Below, one piece after another: positions 38,926 through 46,965 of a DNA stretch of 64,000 bases (positions within the stretch are counted from its first letter, which is position 1; every line of letters starts with the position of its first letter). The stretch is from positions 56,433 to 120,432 of the forward strand of contig CAMYOD010000003.1 of NCBI GenBank assembly GCA_947259975.1. Reading direction: 5' to 3'. A model generated the notes under the pieces. It saw only the letters and a list, made by a program, of their open reading frames with translations, was not told where the DNA came from and made no database searches. The stretch comes from an uncultured Gammaproteobacteria bacterium (lineage in GTDB: Bacteria; Pseudomonadota; Gammaproteobacteria; HyVt-429). A program made the position numbers and the translations under genes.

Positions 38926-40014
38926 ATGTCCACGACACAAACTGACTTTACCCTGAACTTAAATACTATGCGTCCAGCCGAGATCCTGGTCATCCTCGAC
39001 CGTGAGTTCACCAGCACCAAGAGCGGCCACCATACACCGGTAATGATGTGGGGTCCGCCCGGCGTGGGCAAGTCTCAGATGGTGGCCCAGGTCGGGGCAA
39101 AACATGGTGCGCCGGTGATCGATATCCGGCTCTCACAAATGGAACCGAGCGACCTGCGCGGCATTCCATTTCGTGTCGACCAGCACGTGGAATGGGCGAT
39201 ACCGGCGATGCTGCCGGATGTACAACGTCATGGACCGGAAGGAATTTTGTTTCTCGATGAAATCACCTCCGCGGCACCGACGGTATCTGCCGCCGCCTAT
39301 CAATTGATTCTCGATCGCCGACTCGGCGAGTACCAGGTCCCCGATCATTGGGCGATTTTCGCCGCCGGTAATCGCCAGGGCGATCGCGGCGTCACCTACA
39401 GCATGCCGGCACCGCTGGCGAATCGATTTCAACATTTCGAAGTTGAGGCCCATCTCGACGACTGGGTCGCGTGGGCCTACAAGAACGGTATCGATAATCG
39501 GCTGATTGCGTTCCTGCGTTTTCGTCCGGAGCTGTTGTTCGATTTCGATCCGGCGCACAACCCGGTCGCGTTCCCGTCGCCGCGTTCCTGGGAGTTCGCA
39601 CACCGCGCGTTGCAGAAATTTGACGATAACCCGAAGGCGATGCTCGGCGCCTTGCAGGCATGCGTCGGACCGGCCGCGGGCATCGAAGCCAAGGCCTTTA
39701 TCGATAACCTGGACAACCTACCCGACATCGAGGCCATCGTCCGTGGTGAAGAAGTGCCGGTACCCAAGGAAATCGACCTGCAATACGCGGTTGCATCGTC
39801 ACTGGTGGCACAGGCGATACGCGCCCAGGGCAATGGCAAGGCGCAGGAGACTTTCGGTAACATACTGACCTATGCGCGTCGCTTTCCGCAACGGGAAATG
39901 GGCGTAATGCTGGTATCGGACATGCATCGCGCCGTCGGTCACGACCTCTTCGAAGTGCCGCAATTCGATCAGTGGGCGCAGGATATCGCGGACGTGATGT
40001 TGTTTGACATGTAA
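38926..40014 (+). CDS. MoxR-like AAA+ ATPase
   Basis: MMWGPPGVGKSQMVAQVG...GILFLDEITSAAPTVSAAAYQLILDRRLGEY. Confidence 0.9.
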   Translation: MSTTQTDFTLNLNTMRPAEILVILDREFTSTKSGHHTPVMMWGPPGVGKSQMVAQVGAKHGAPVIDIRLSQMEPSDLRGIPFRVDQHVEWAIPAMLPDVQRHGPEGILFLDEITSAAPTVSAAAYQLILDRRLGEYQVPDHWAIFAAGNRQGDRGVTYSMPAPLANRFQHFEVEAHLDDWVAWAYKNGIDNRLIAFLRFRPELLFDFDPAHNPVAFPSPRSWEFAHRALQKFDDNPKAMLGALQACVGPAAGIEAKAFIDNLDNLPDIEAIVRGEEVPVPKEIDLQYAVASSLVAQAIRAQGNGKAQETFGNILTYARRFPQREMGVMLVSDMHRAVGHDLFEVPQFDQWAQDIADVMLFDM

Positions 40015-40024
40015 TAGGCAGTCA

Positions 40025-40094
40025 CAAGTTACAAGATACAAGTTGCAAGGCTAGAACTGATTATTGCTTGTATCTTCAAACTTGAAACTTGAAA
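40025..40094. repeat. 7-nt periodic hairpin element, copy 3 (ten heptads in a single phase)
   Basis: CAAGTTA CAAGATA CAAGTTG CAAGGCT (14 nt) CTTGTAT CTTCAAA CTTGAAA CTTGAAA. Confidence 0.88.
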
Positions 40095-40101
40095 CTGATT
40101 T

Positions 40102-41334
40102 ATGTCCAACGACGTCGAAATCAAACTCAGCGCCGCGCGCACGCGCCTGATCCTCGACAAGCCGTTCCTCGGTGCGTTGGTGCTGCGCCTGCCCATGGTT
40201 GCGGGCGACCCCGCCTGGTGCAAGAGCACGGCCACCGACGCGCGGACCTTCTACTACAATCGAGGCTATATCAATCGGCTCACCTTGGACGAGACCCAGT
40301 TTGTGCTTGCGCACGAAGCCCTGCATTGTGCGCTATCCCATTTCGCTCGCCGCCAGCACCGCGTAAAGCGCCGCTGGGATCTGGCGTGCGATTTCGCAAT
40401 CAACCCCCTGCTCATCAATGAAGGTCTGCAACCGACGCCGGATGCCCTGTACATGTCCGAATTCGAGGACATGACCGCGGAGGAAATCTATCCCAACCTC
40501 GACGACAACATGGATGAGGAGCCTCAGGACCAACATCTCTACGACCAACCCGACGCGAGCGGCAGCGGCGGCCAGGGCCAGGACATGGACAAGCAGCGCG
40601 ACGGCGAGCAGAGTTCGCCGGAAAGCGACGAGGGCACGGCCAGCGAGTCCGAGGTTGACGAGAACCAGGGTGGCGCGCCGCAGCCGCCGCCCCTCAGTCC
40701 CGCCGAGCAGGAACAGTTGAGCGTACAGTGGCAACAACGCATGGCGGGTGCCGCCCAGCAGGCCATGCAGGCCGGCAAGATGGGCGATGCCATGGCCCGC
40801 ATGGTGGACCATCTACTGCAACCCCAGTTGCCCTGGCGCATGCTGCTGGCGCGCTACATGACCAATATCGCGCGGGACGACTACAGTTACTTTCGGCCCT
40901 CACGCCGGGAAGGCAACGCCATTTTTCCGAGTCTGCGCAGCTCCCAACTGGACGTGACCGCGGTGATCGATACCAGCGGCTCGATCGCACAAGATGAGAT
41001 GGAACAGTTCGTTTCCGAAGTGAATGCAATCAAGGGCCAGATGCGTGCCCGCATTACCTTGCTTGCCTGCGACGCCCAGGTCAGCGACAAGGGGCCCTGG
41101 GTGTTCGAGCCCTGGGAGGATGCGGAGTTGCCCACCGAACTGGAGGGCGGCGGCGGCACCGACTTCGTGCCCGCGTTTGACTGGGTTGAGACCCAAGACC
41201 AGGCGCCGGACCTGCTGATCTATTTCACCGACGCCGACGGCAACTTTCCGCAGAGCGAGCCGGCTTACCCAGTTTTGTGGCTGGTCAAAGGCAAGGCGAA
41301 GGTGCCTTGGGGGCAAAGGGTACAACTTAATTGA
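40102..41334 (+). CDS. VWA-like / DUF2201-type putative metallopeptidase
   Basis: FVLAHEALHCALSHFARRQHR (HExxH) and VIDTSGSIAQDEMEQFVSEVNAI. Confidence 0.88.
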   Translation: MSNDVEIKLSAARTRLILDKPFLGALVLRLPMVAGDPAWCKSTATDARTFYYNRGYINRLTLDETQFVLAHEALHCALSHFARRQHRVKRRWDLACDFAINPLLINEGLQPTPDALYMSEFEDMTAEEIYPNLDDNMDEEPQDQHLYDQPDASGSGGQGQDMDKQRDGEQSSPESDEGTASESEVDENQGGAPQPPPLSPAEQEQLSVQWQQRMAGAAQQAMQAGKMGDAMARMVDHLLQPQLPWRMLLARYMTNIARDDYSYFRPSRREGNAIFPSLRSSQLDVTAVIDTSGSIAQDEMEQFVSEVNAIKGQMRARITLLACDAQVSDKGPWVFEPWEDAELPTELEGGGGTDFVPAFDWVETQDQAPDLLIYFTDADGNFPQSEPAYPVLWLVKGKAKVPWGQRVQLN

Positions 41335-41340
41335 TAGGGC

Positions 41341-41473
41341 CAAGTATCGAGGGACGAGTCTCGAGTAAAAAAGCAACAACACAAAACACTAAGACGCATT
41401 GCAAATAAGCGACTCGACACGAGCAATAATCTCAATTCCTAACCATTTCACCCTCGTTACTCGTACCTCGCAA
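41341..41473. repeat. CGAG/CTCG variant of the heptad hairpin family
   Basis: CAAGTAT CGAGGGA CGAGTCT CGAGTAA (41341-41368) and CTCGTTA CTCGTAC CTCGCAA (41453-41473). Confidence 0.75.
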
Positions 41474-41481
41474 CTGTATTT

Positions 41482-42651
41482 ATGGAACTCTCCCACGAAG
41501 ACACGCTGCGCCTGAATGTACTGCTGAAAAACGTCAAGGCGGTGCGTATCGATGAACAGGCGATGACGGTACACGGCCTGTCGGAGCGCGGCGAGGCCAA
41601 GGTCAAACTCAGCCCGAACTGTCGCCCGGATCGTTATCTGAAGCTGGTGCGTGAGTTTCTTTCCGGCGTGGCACTCGGCTCGCCGGGGGGCTATCCGATC
41701 TACCTAAAACGCTGGACCCGCATGGGTCAGATCAGCGCCACTGCCCTGGCGGAATTGCTCATGCTGGGCGAGCCGGAAGCCGTGACCGCGGTGGTACGCG
41801 CAGAAGGACTCACGGAGGAGTTGGCGCGGCGCGCCTGGTGGGCCTCCCCGGTATCGGAAACCGCGCGCCGCATTCTCGCGCACGAAAGCATCCGCGCCAC
41901 CGCCCTGGGTCCGGAGCTGGCCGAGTTTCTGGTCGAGCACTTGCCGTTCGAGACCAATGCTCATGTGATTATCGATATGGTGCGCCTGATCCTGCAACCG
42001 GGATTGATCGATGCGGAACGACGCCAGCAGATCTGGGAGCGTGGCGGCGAAAATAACGTCTATCGTGTCGGCTTCCTTGTCGCCATGCCGGATAATCTGC
42101 CGGGCGATGCACCACCGCGAGCGCAACTCGCGACACATCGCGAATCGCTTGGCGCATTAGCCGACGCCGGAAATGAACTCGCTGGTTTATTATTGCGCGT
42201 GCTGGACATGCGCGGACAGATCTTCATCGCCACAGCCGAAGCCGTCCTGTTGCGCCCGAAAGATCAAGACGTGGTCGTGGAATTGCTCAACGCCACCGCG
42301 GACTATTTCACCGCCGCGCGGTTGGCGCGCCCCTTCAGTGGCGACGTTGCTGTCGCTCTGGTCGACGCGGACTACTTGTGTGCGCAGGGTGCCGACGCTC
42401 ATCCGGCCCTCGCTGAGCTGATTGCCGCAGTACCCGACCTGCAACCCGAAATTAAGGCGATGCTGGTACTGGCTTGCGCAAATGAATCTATCGTGACGCC
42501 GGTCTTCGCCCGTACCGACGCGGTCGGCACGGTAATGCAACAGAAACTACTCCCGGTGACCCAGACTCTATTCGAACAACTGGCAGTGCTCCACGGCGGC
42601 GACACCGTGACACCCACAACCCGCCGGCGCCGGCGCCAACGTCCGAGCTGA
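41482..42651 (+). CDS. Conserved soluble protein, possibly DsrS-like
   Basis: MELSHEDTLRLNVLLKNVKAVRIDEQAMTVHGLSERGEAKVKL...GSPGGYPIYLKRWTRMGQ; resemblance to proteins annotated DsrS is from memory. Confidence 0.45.
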   Translation: MELSHEDTLRLNVLLKNVKAVRIDEQAMTVHGLSERGEAKVKLSPNCRPDRYLKLVREFLSGVALGSPGGYPIYLKRWTRMGQISATALAELLMLGEPEAVTAVVRAEGLTEELARRAWWASPVSETARRILAHESIRATALGPELAEFLVEHLPFETNAHVIIDMVRLILQPGLIDAERRQQIWERGGENNVYRVGFLVAMPDNLPGDAPPRAQLATHRESLGALADAGNELAGLLLRVLDMRGQIFIATAEAVLLRPKDQDVVVELLNATADYFTAARLARPFSGDVAVALVDADYLCAQGADAHPALAELIAAVPDLQPEIKAMLVLACANESIVTPVFARTDAVGTVMQQKLLPVTQTLFEQLAVLHGGDTVTPTTRRRRRQRPS

Positions 42652-42798
42652 TACATATCCTCAGGGAATGGAAATTGCGTCGCCAATAGGCGACCATCGG
42701 ACCCCGCCGAAAGATAGTTGTCAAACCTGAAAGGTCCTTGCTACAGTTGCATTTCAGGATCAGGTCAACTCGACAAGAACAACGGTAGTCTGAACAGT

Positions 42799-43653
42799 AT
42801 GCACCGCAGGACCGCACTGAAATTTGCCCTCGGCTTCCTTGCTTTCCCGAAACCTGCGCTGGCGGGATTCTTTTCGCGCCGTGCAGGAGAGCAGAAGATC
42901 CGCCCACCGCTGATTCATTCGCTGCGGGAAGAGAGCCACATCAAGGATAAGCTTGTCATTTCGAGCATCCAGGTGCCGCGGCATGAGAAAATGCTGCTCG
43001 AGGGTTCACGCCTGGATTTGCTGTATTCCGTCACCGCCCGCCTGGAACGACTAAAGCGTATCGTCGGCTATGGCAACTTCAGCTTGCTGTCGTTTGACGA
43101 TGCCTTACGCTTCGCGCGCAACTACTCCGAGATCGGCGCATTTAACAGCGCCGAACTCAATTTTCTGGAAGAAGTCTTTTTCGAAGACGCGCGACGTTAT
43201 GGATTTTATGGCTCCAAGGTAACGACACAACTCGGCGCCCACATACCGAAACGGGAAATTGTCAAAGTACCCCGGACCGGTCATTACTTGTTCAAGGGTG
43301 AACCGTTGGAGATGTACAAGAAGGTCCGGCGCGAAGTGGGTGACAGCCTGGTCCTGACATCAGGGATACGCAGTGTTGTCAAACAGATGCATTTGTTTCT
43401 GGCCAAGACGATCTCGGTGGGTGGCAGTCTCTCCGAGGCGTCGTACTCATTGGCCCCGCCAGGACACTCCTACCACGGCATCGGTGATTTCGATGTGGGC
43501 AAAGTCGGTCTCGGTGCCGCCAACTTCACTGAAAAATTCGCCAAAACGGATGAGTTCAAGCGCCTCATCGACCTGGGCTACGTATTAATTCGTTATCCCG
43601 ACATCAATCCCTATGGGGTCCGATATGAGCCGTGGCATATCAAAGTGGTTTAA
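42799..43653 (+). CDS. Exported VanY/LAS-type D-alanyl-D-alanine carboxypeptidase-like protein
   Basis: LTSGIRSVVKQMHLFL...SYSLAPPGHSYHGIGDFDVG...GVRYEPWHIKVV; N-terminal export signal from MHRRTALKF. Confidence 0.75.
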   Translation: MHRRTALKFALGFLAFPKPALAGFFSRRAGEQKIRPPLIHSLREESHIKDKLVISSIQVPRHEKMLLEGSRLDLLYSVTARLERLKRIVGYGNFSLLSFDDALRFARNYSEIGAFNSAELNFLEEVFFEDARRYGFYGSKVTTQLGAHIPKREIVKVPRTGHYLFKGEPLEMYKKVRREVGDSLVLTSGIRSVVKQMHLFLAKTISVGGSLSEASYSLAPPGHSYHGIGDFDVGKVGLGAANFTEKFAKTDEFKRLIDLGYVLIRYPDINPYGVRYEPWHIKVV

Positions 43654-45028
43654 CGCCGGTTTGCTGGCCCTGCTCGTCGCCGCGGTGCTAGCGACACACC
43701 CTGCACTCGGCAAGATACGTCCCACAGATCTGAGCTTCAGTCTGCACAAGCTCGAATCCGGCGAACCGGGCCCAACCGTCCTGGTCATCGGCGGCATCCA
43801 GGGCGATGAGCCCGGCGGCTTCAATGCCGCGGCCTTGCTGACCACGCACTACCGGATCACGCAGGGCAATGTCTGGGTTGTACCGAATCTCAATTTTCAC
43901 AGCATCGTCAAGCGCACCCGCGGCGTGCACGGGGACATGAACCGGAAATTCATGCAGCTGAAGGAAACCGACCCCGAATACAGCGCGGTGCAAAAGATCC
44001 AGTCGATCATTCTCGACAACGAGGTGGACCTCGTTCTGAATCTGCATGACGGCAGCGGCTTCTATCACCCCAAACACATTGACAAGTCCCGTAATCCGCA
44101 CCGTTGGGGTCAGAGCATAATTATTGACCAGGAAAGTATTGAAGCGTTCTACGGTGACATGGGTGATATGGCGCGCGAGGTCATCGACCAGGTGAATCAA
44201 GGTATCTCGACGACGAAACACCGTTACCACCTGAAGAATACACACACCGCCAATGGTGACCGGGAAATGGAAAAGACCCTCACCTACTTCGCGATCCGCA
44301 ACGGCAAACCCGCGGTCGGCGTGGAAGCCAGCAAGACCTTCCGTACCTATCAACGGGCTCATTACCACCTGCGAGTCATTGAAGCCTACCTGGACAGGCT
44401 CGGCATCGGTTTTGAGCGACCTTTTGACCTGACGCCAGCGGATGTCAAAGCGCAAATCGATAATGACGTCCGGTTAGCGCTCTACGACAACGAGATTCTG
44501 CTCGATATTTCGCGGCCGCGACCCTGGTTGCGTTACGTGCCCTTGAAAAAGAATGAGCCGCTCGAATTCAATGCAACCAATCCACTCGTGACCGTGCTCG
44601 GCGGCGATAAACACTACAGCGTCTACTACGGCAATCGGCGGGTCACGAACCTGCATCCACAGTATTTCAGCTTTGACAATAGTCTGCGCAAACTGGCCAT
44701 GGAAATCGACGGCAATGAAACCGAGGTCAGTCTGGGCTCGGTTATCGACGTGGCGCAATCATTCAAGGTACAGCCGCTTGAGGGCTATCGCGTAAATGCC
44801 ATCGGCTTCTCGCGCCAGGGCGTCAAGAACGAAAGCGGCATTACGCTACGTAAAACGGATTTCATGCAGCGCTTCTCGGTGGACAAGCGCGCCGCGCAGT
44901 ACCGCATCGAGGTCTATCAGGAAAAGAAATTCTGCGGCATGGTGGTGGTAAATTTCATCGCCGACCCGGACGCGACTACAAACAAGGTTTCGCTTTCAGC
45001 GCCGAAGGCGTCCGCCACGCCAGGCTAA
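43625..45028 (+). CDS. M14/M99-type zinc carboxypeptidase, Csd4-like (Gln zinc ligand)
   Basis: VLVIGGIQGDEPGGFNAA (Q-x-x-E instead of H-x-x-E), DMNRKFM, VLNLHDGSGFYHP. Start at MSRGISK, overlapping the preceding gene. Confidence 0.7.
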   Translation: MSRGISKWFNAGLLALLVAAVLATHPALGKIRPTDLSFSLHKLESGEPGPTVLVIGGIQGDEPGGFNAAALLTTHYRITQGNVWVVPNLNFHSIVKRTRGVHGDMNRKFMQLKETDPEYSAVQKIQSIILDNEVDLVLNLHDGSGFYHPKHIDKSRNPHRWGQSIIIDQESIEAFYGDMGDMAREVIDQVNQGISTTKHRYHLKNTHTANGDREMEKTLTYFAIRNGKPAVGVEASKTFRTYQRAHYHLRVIEAYLDRLGIGFERPFDLTPADVKAQIDNDVRLALYDNEILLDISRPRPWLRYVPLKKNEPLEFNATNPLVTVLGGDKHYSVYYGNRRVTNLHPQYFSFDNSLRKLAMEIDGNETEVSLGSVIDVAQSFKVQPLEGYRVNAIGFSRQGVKNESGITLRKTDFMQRFSVDKRAAQYRIEVYQEKKFCGMVVVNFIADPDATTNKVSLSAPKASATPG

Positions 45029-45127
45029 GGCCTCCTATACATCCAGCGCCAGGCTAAGGGGTTGAGGTGATTTATTTTTGGGCAGGCAATCACATGCTGT
45101 CGAAAAATAGGTCACTCCAACCCTTTT

Positions 45128-46963
45128 TTAATGCTCGGCGACGACTCCCACCTGCGGCATGTGCGCCAGACCCGTTTCGCGAGCATGCTCCTGGAAACCC
45201 CGGTTGCGCCAGAAGAAGGCACCGGGCATGGTGGTCGGAATCACCAGCACATAAAACAGGGCGCGCCCGACAATTGCGGTTGCCAGGACCAACGCTGCCA
45301 CCGCCGACCACGCGGCGACGCCCACCCAGGCCTCGAGCCCCATTAGGGCCGCCGCGGCGACCGCGAGGATGCTCACGAGCAGTCCCAAATTACGAGCGAG
45401 ATAGGTTTTACCAAAGGTCGTTGTCTGCTCGTAGTGAGACGCCGCCCCTTCGCCGCCCTGGCGCTTGAGATCGCGGGAATGGAAATACAAGCCGACGCCT
45501 TCAAGCGAGAGCCCGGTGACCATGGGGATTGCCAGCAACTGCAGCGGTCCTGCGAACGGCGCTGACATGAACGCCGACAACACCGCATACACCAGCCCGA
45601 CGGTCAGCGCGCCCAGGGTCAGCATGTTGCCGAAAAACGCGGTGAGCACTTGCCAGTGGTTCCAGAACGGACGCGCCTCGATCCGGTAGATGGCGTGCAT
45701 GAAATACAACGCAATGGGACCGGCAATCGCCGCGCCCCAACCCAGTGTCGTGCTCAGCGTATCGAGCCATCCCGCCGGTAACCAGGCGAACAGACCCGGC
45801 AGGCCAGTCAAGATCGTATACGCACCCAGCAGGTTGTAGAACACCGCCAGCCCCGCCACCTCGCGGGACACCGGCGAAAAGCGCAGGTTGTTGAAGGCGC
45901 GGTAGAACCGGTGCGGCTTGCCCAGGTGCATGGTGGACAGGGCCAGGGCGAAGGTCTCCAGGCCTAACAGCGCGAACAGGAAGGCGGGATAAGCCACCGG
46001 ATGGCTGGCCGGGGCCAGCATCTCGAGCCCGAACAGCGGGCCCAGAAACAAGGCCAGGAACGCGCCTACGACCCCCTGCGAAATCAGGGTGAAGACCACC
46101 AAAGGATCTTCCCGAGAACGCAGCTTACTCAGGTTCCAGCTGCGTCCCTTGCCGTTCTCCCGCACCTTGGTACGGAACGCCCCCGCGCCCTGATCGTCCC
46201 GCTCATAACGCAGGGGCATATCGTCCGTGCGAACCATCTCCCGCGGCAGACTGCGCGTCTGTTGGAAGCGTATGTTCGGCTGCGTGATGGTCGGATCGGG
46301 AAAGCCCGGGATCTGAGTCTCCAGCTGCTCACGATTGTCCGGCGCGGTTTCGATGATGCCGAAGTCGAGGGCGCCGGCGAGACAGGCGGACGCACAGGCC
46401 GGCTTCAGGCCGACTTCGAGACGGTCCACGCACATGTTGCACTTCTCCACCTGACCGTTGACCGGGTCCAGCTGCGGCGCATTGTAGGGGCACACCCAGG
46501 TGCAATAGCCGCAGCCGAAACAGATATCCGGGTCCTGCAGCACCGCGCCGTATTCGGCGAACTTGGTATAGGCGCGGGTCGGACACCCCTTCAGACACAC
46601 CGGGTCATCGCAGTGGTTACAGGCCATGGAGATGTTCAGGCGCTGGTAATTGGGGTAGGTGCCCCCCTCCACGTAGCCCACGGCGCGGAACGCCAGATGC
46701 GGCGCCAGGTCGTTCTTTTCCGAACAGGCGGATTCACAGGCGTGACAGGAGATGCAGTTGTCGGCGTTGAAATAAAAGCCATGCTGCTTGTAACGATTCG
46801 GGTTTTCGCCGATGCCTGCATCACCGTTGATATTCAGACTCTTGCCGGCCAAGGCATCGTTCTCGTCGGCCAGTTCAATCGACTGCCCGTAACGGTTGAT
46901 GTCCGGTGCTTGGGCATCCGGGACAAACGCGTAATCCGGCTCGTCTTTTCTGACTTCAAACAT
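45128..46963 (-). CDS. Fused DmsB-type 4x[4Fe-4S] ferredoxin and DmsC-type membrane anchor
   Basis: CISCHACESACSEKN, CNHCDDPVCLKGCP, CFGCGYCTWVCPYNAP, CNMCVDRLEVGLKPACASAC; then about eight TM segments. Confidence 0.88.
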   Translation of the reverse strand: MFEVRKDEPDYAFVPDAQAPDINRYGQSIELADENDALAGKSLNINGDAGIGENPNRYKQHGFYFNADNCISCHACESACSEKNDLAPHLAFRAVGYVEGGTYPNYQRLNISMACNHCDDPVCLKGCPTRAYTKFAEYGAVLQDPDICFGCGYCTWVCPYNAPQLDPVNGQVEKCNMCVDRLEVGLKPACASACLAGALDFGIIETAPDNREQLETQIPGFPDPTITQPNIRFQQTRSLPREMVRTDDMPLRYERDDQGAGAFRTKVRENGKGRSWNLSKLRSREDPLVVFTLISQGVVGAFLALFLGPLFGLEMLAPASHPVAYPAFLFALLGLETFALALSTMHLGKPHRFYRAFNNLRFSPVSREVAGLAVFYNLLGAYTILTGLPGLFAWLPAGWLDTLSTTLGWGAAIAGPIALYFMHAIYRIEARPFWNHWQVLTAFFGNMLTLGALTVGLVYAVLSAFMSAPFAGPLQLLAIPMVTGLSLEGVGLYFHSRDLKRQGGEGAASHYEQTTTFGKTYLARNLGLLVSILAVAAAALMGLEAWVGVAAWSAVAALVLATAIVGRALFYVLVIPTTMPGAFFWRNRGFQEHARETGLAHMPQVGVVAEH

Positions 46964-46965
46964 TA

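Noticed and set aside
40025-40094. CRISPR array interpretation of the periodic elements
   Set aside because: Units are 7 nt, arranged as inverted arms, with no spacers and no cas genes in the window.
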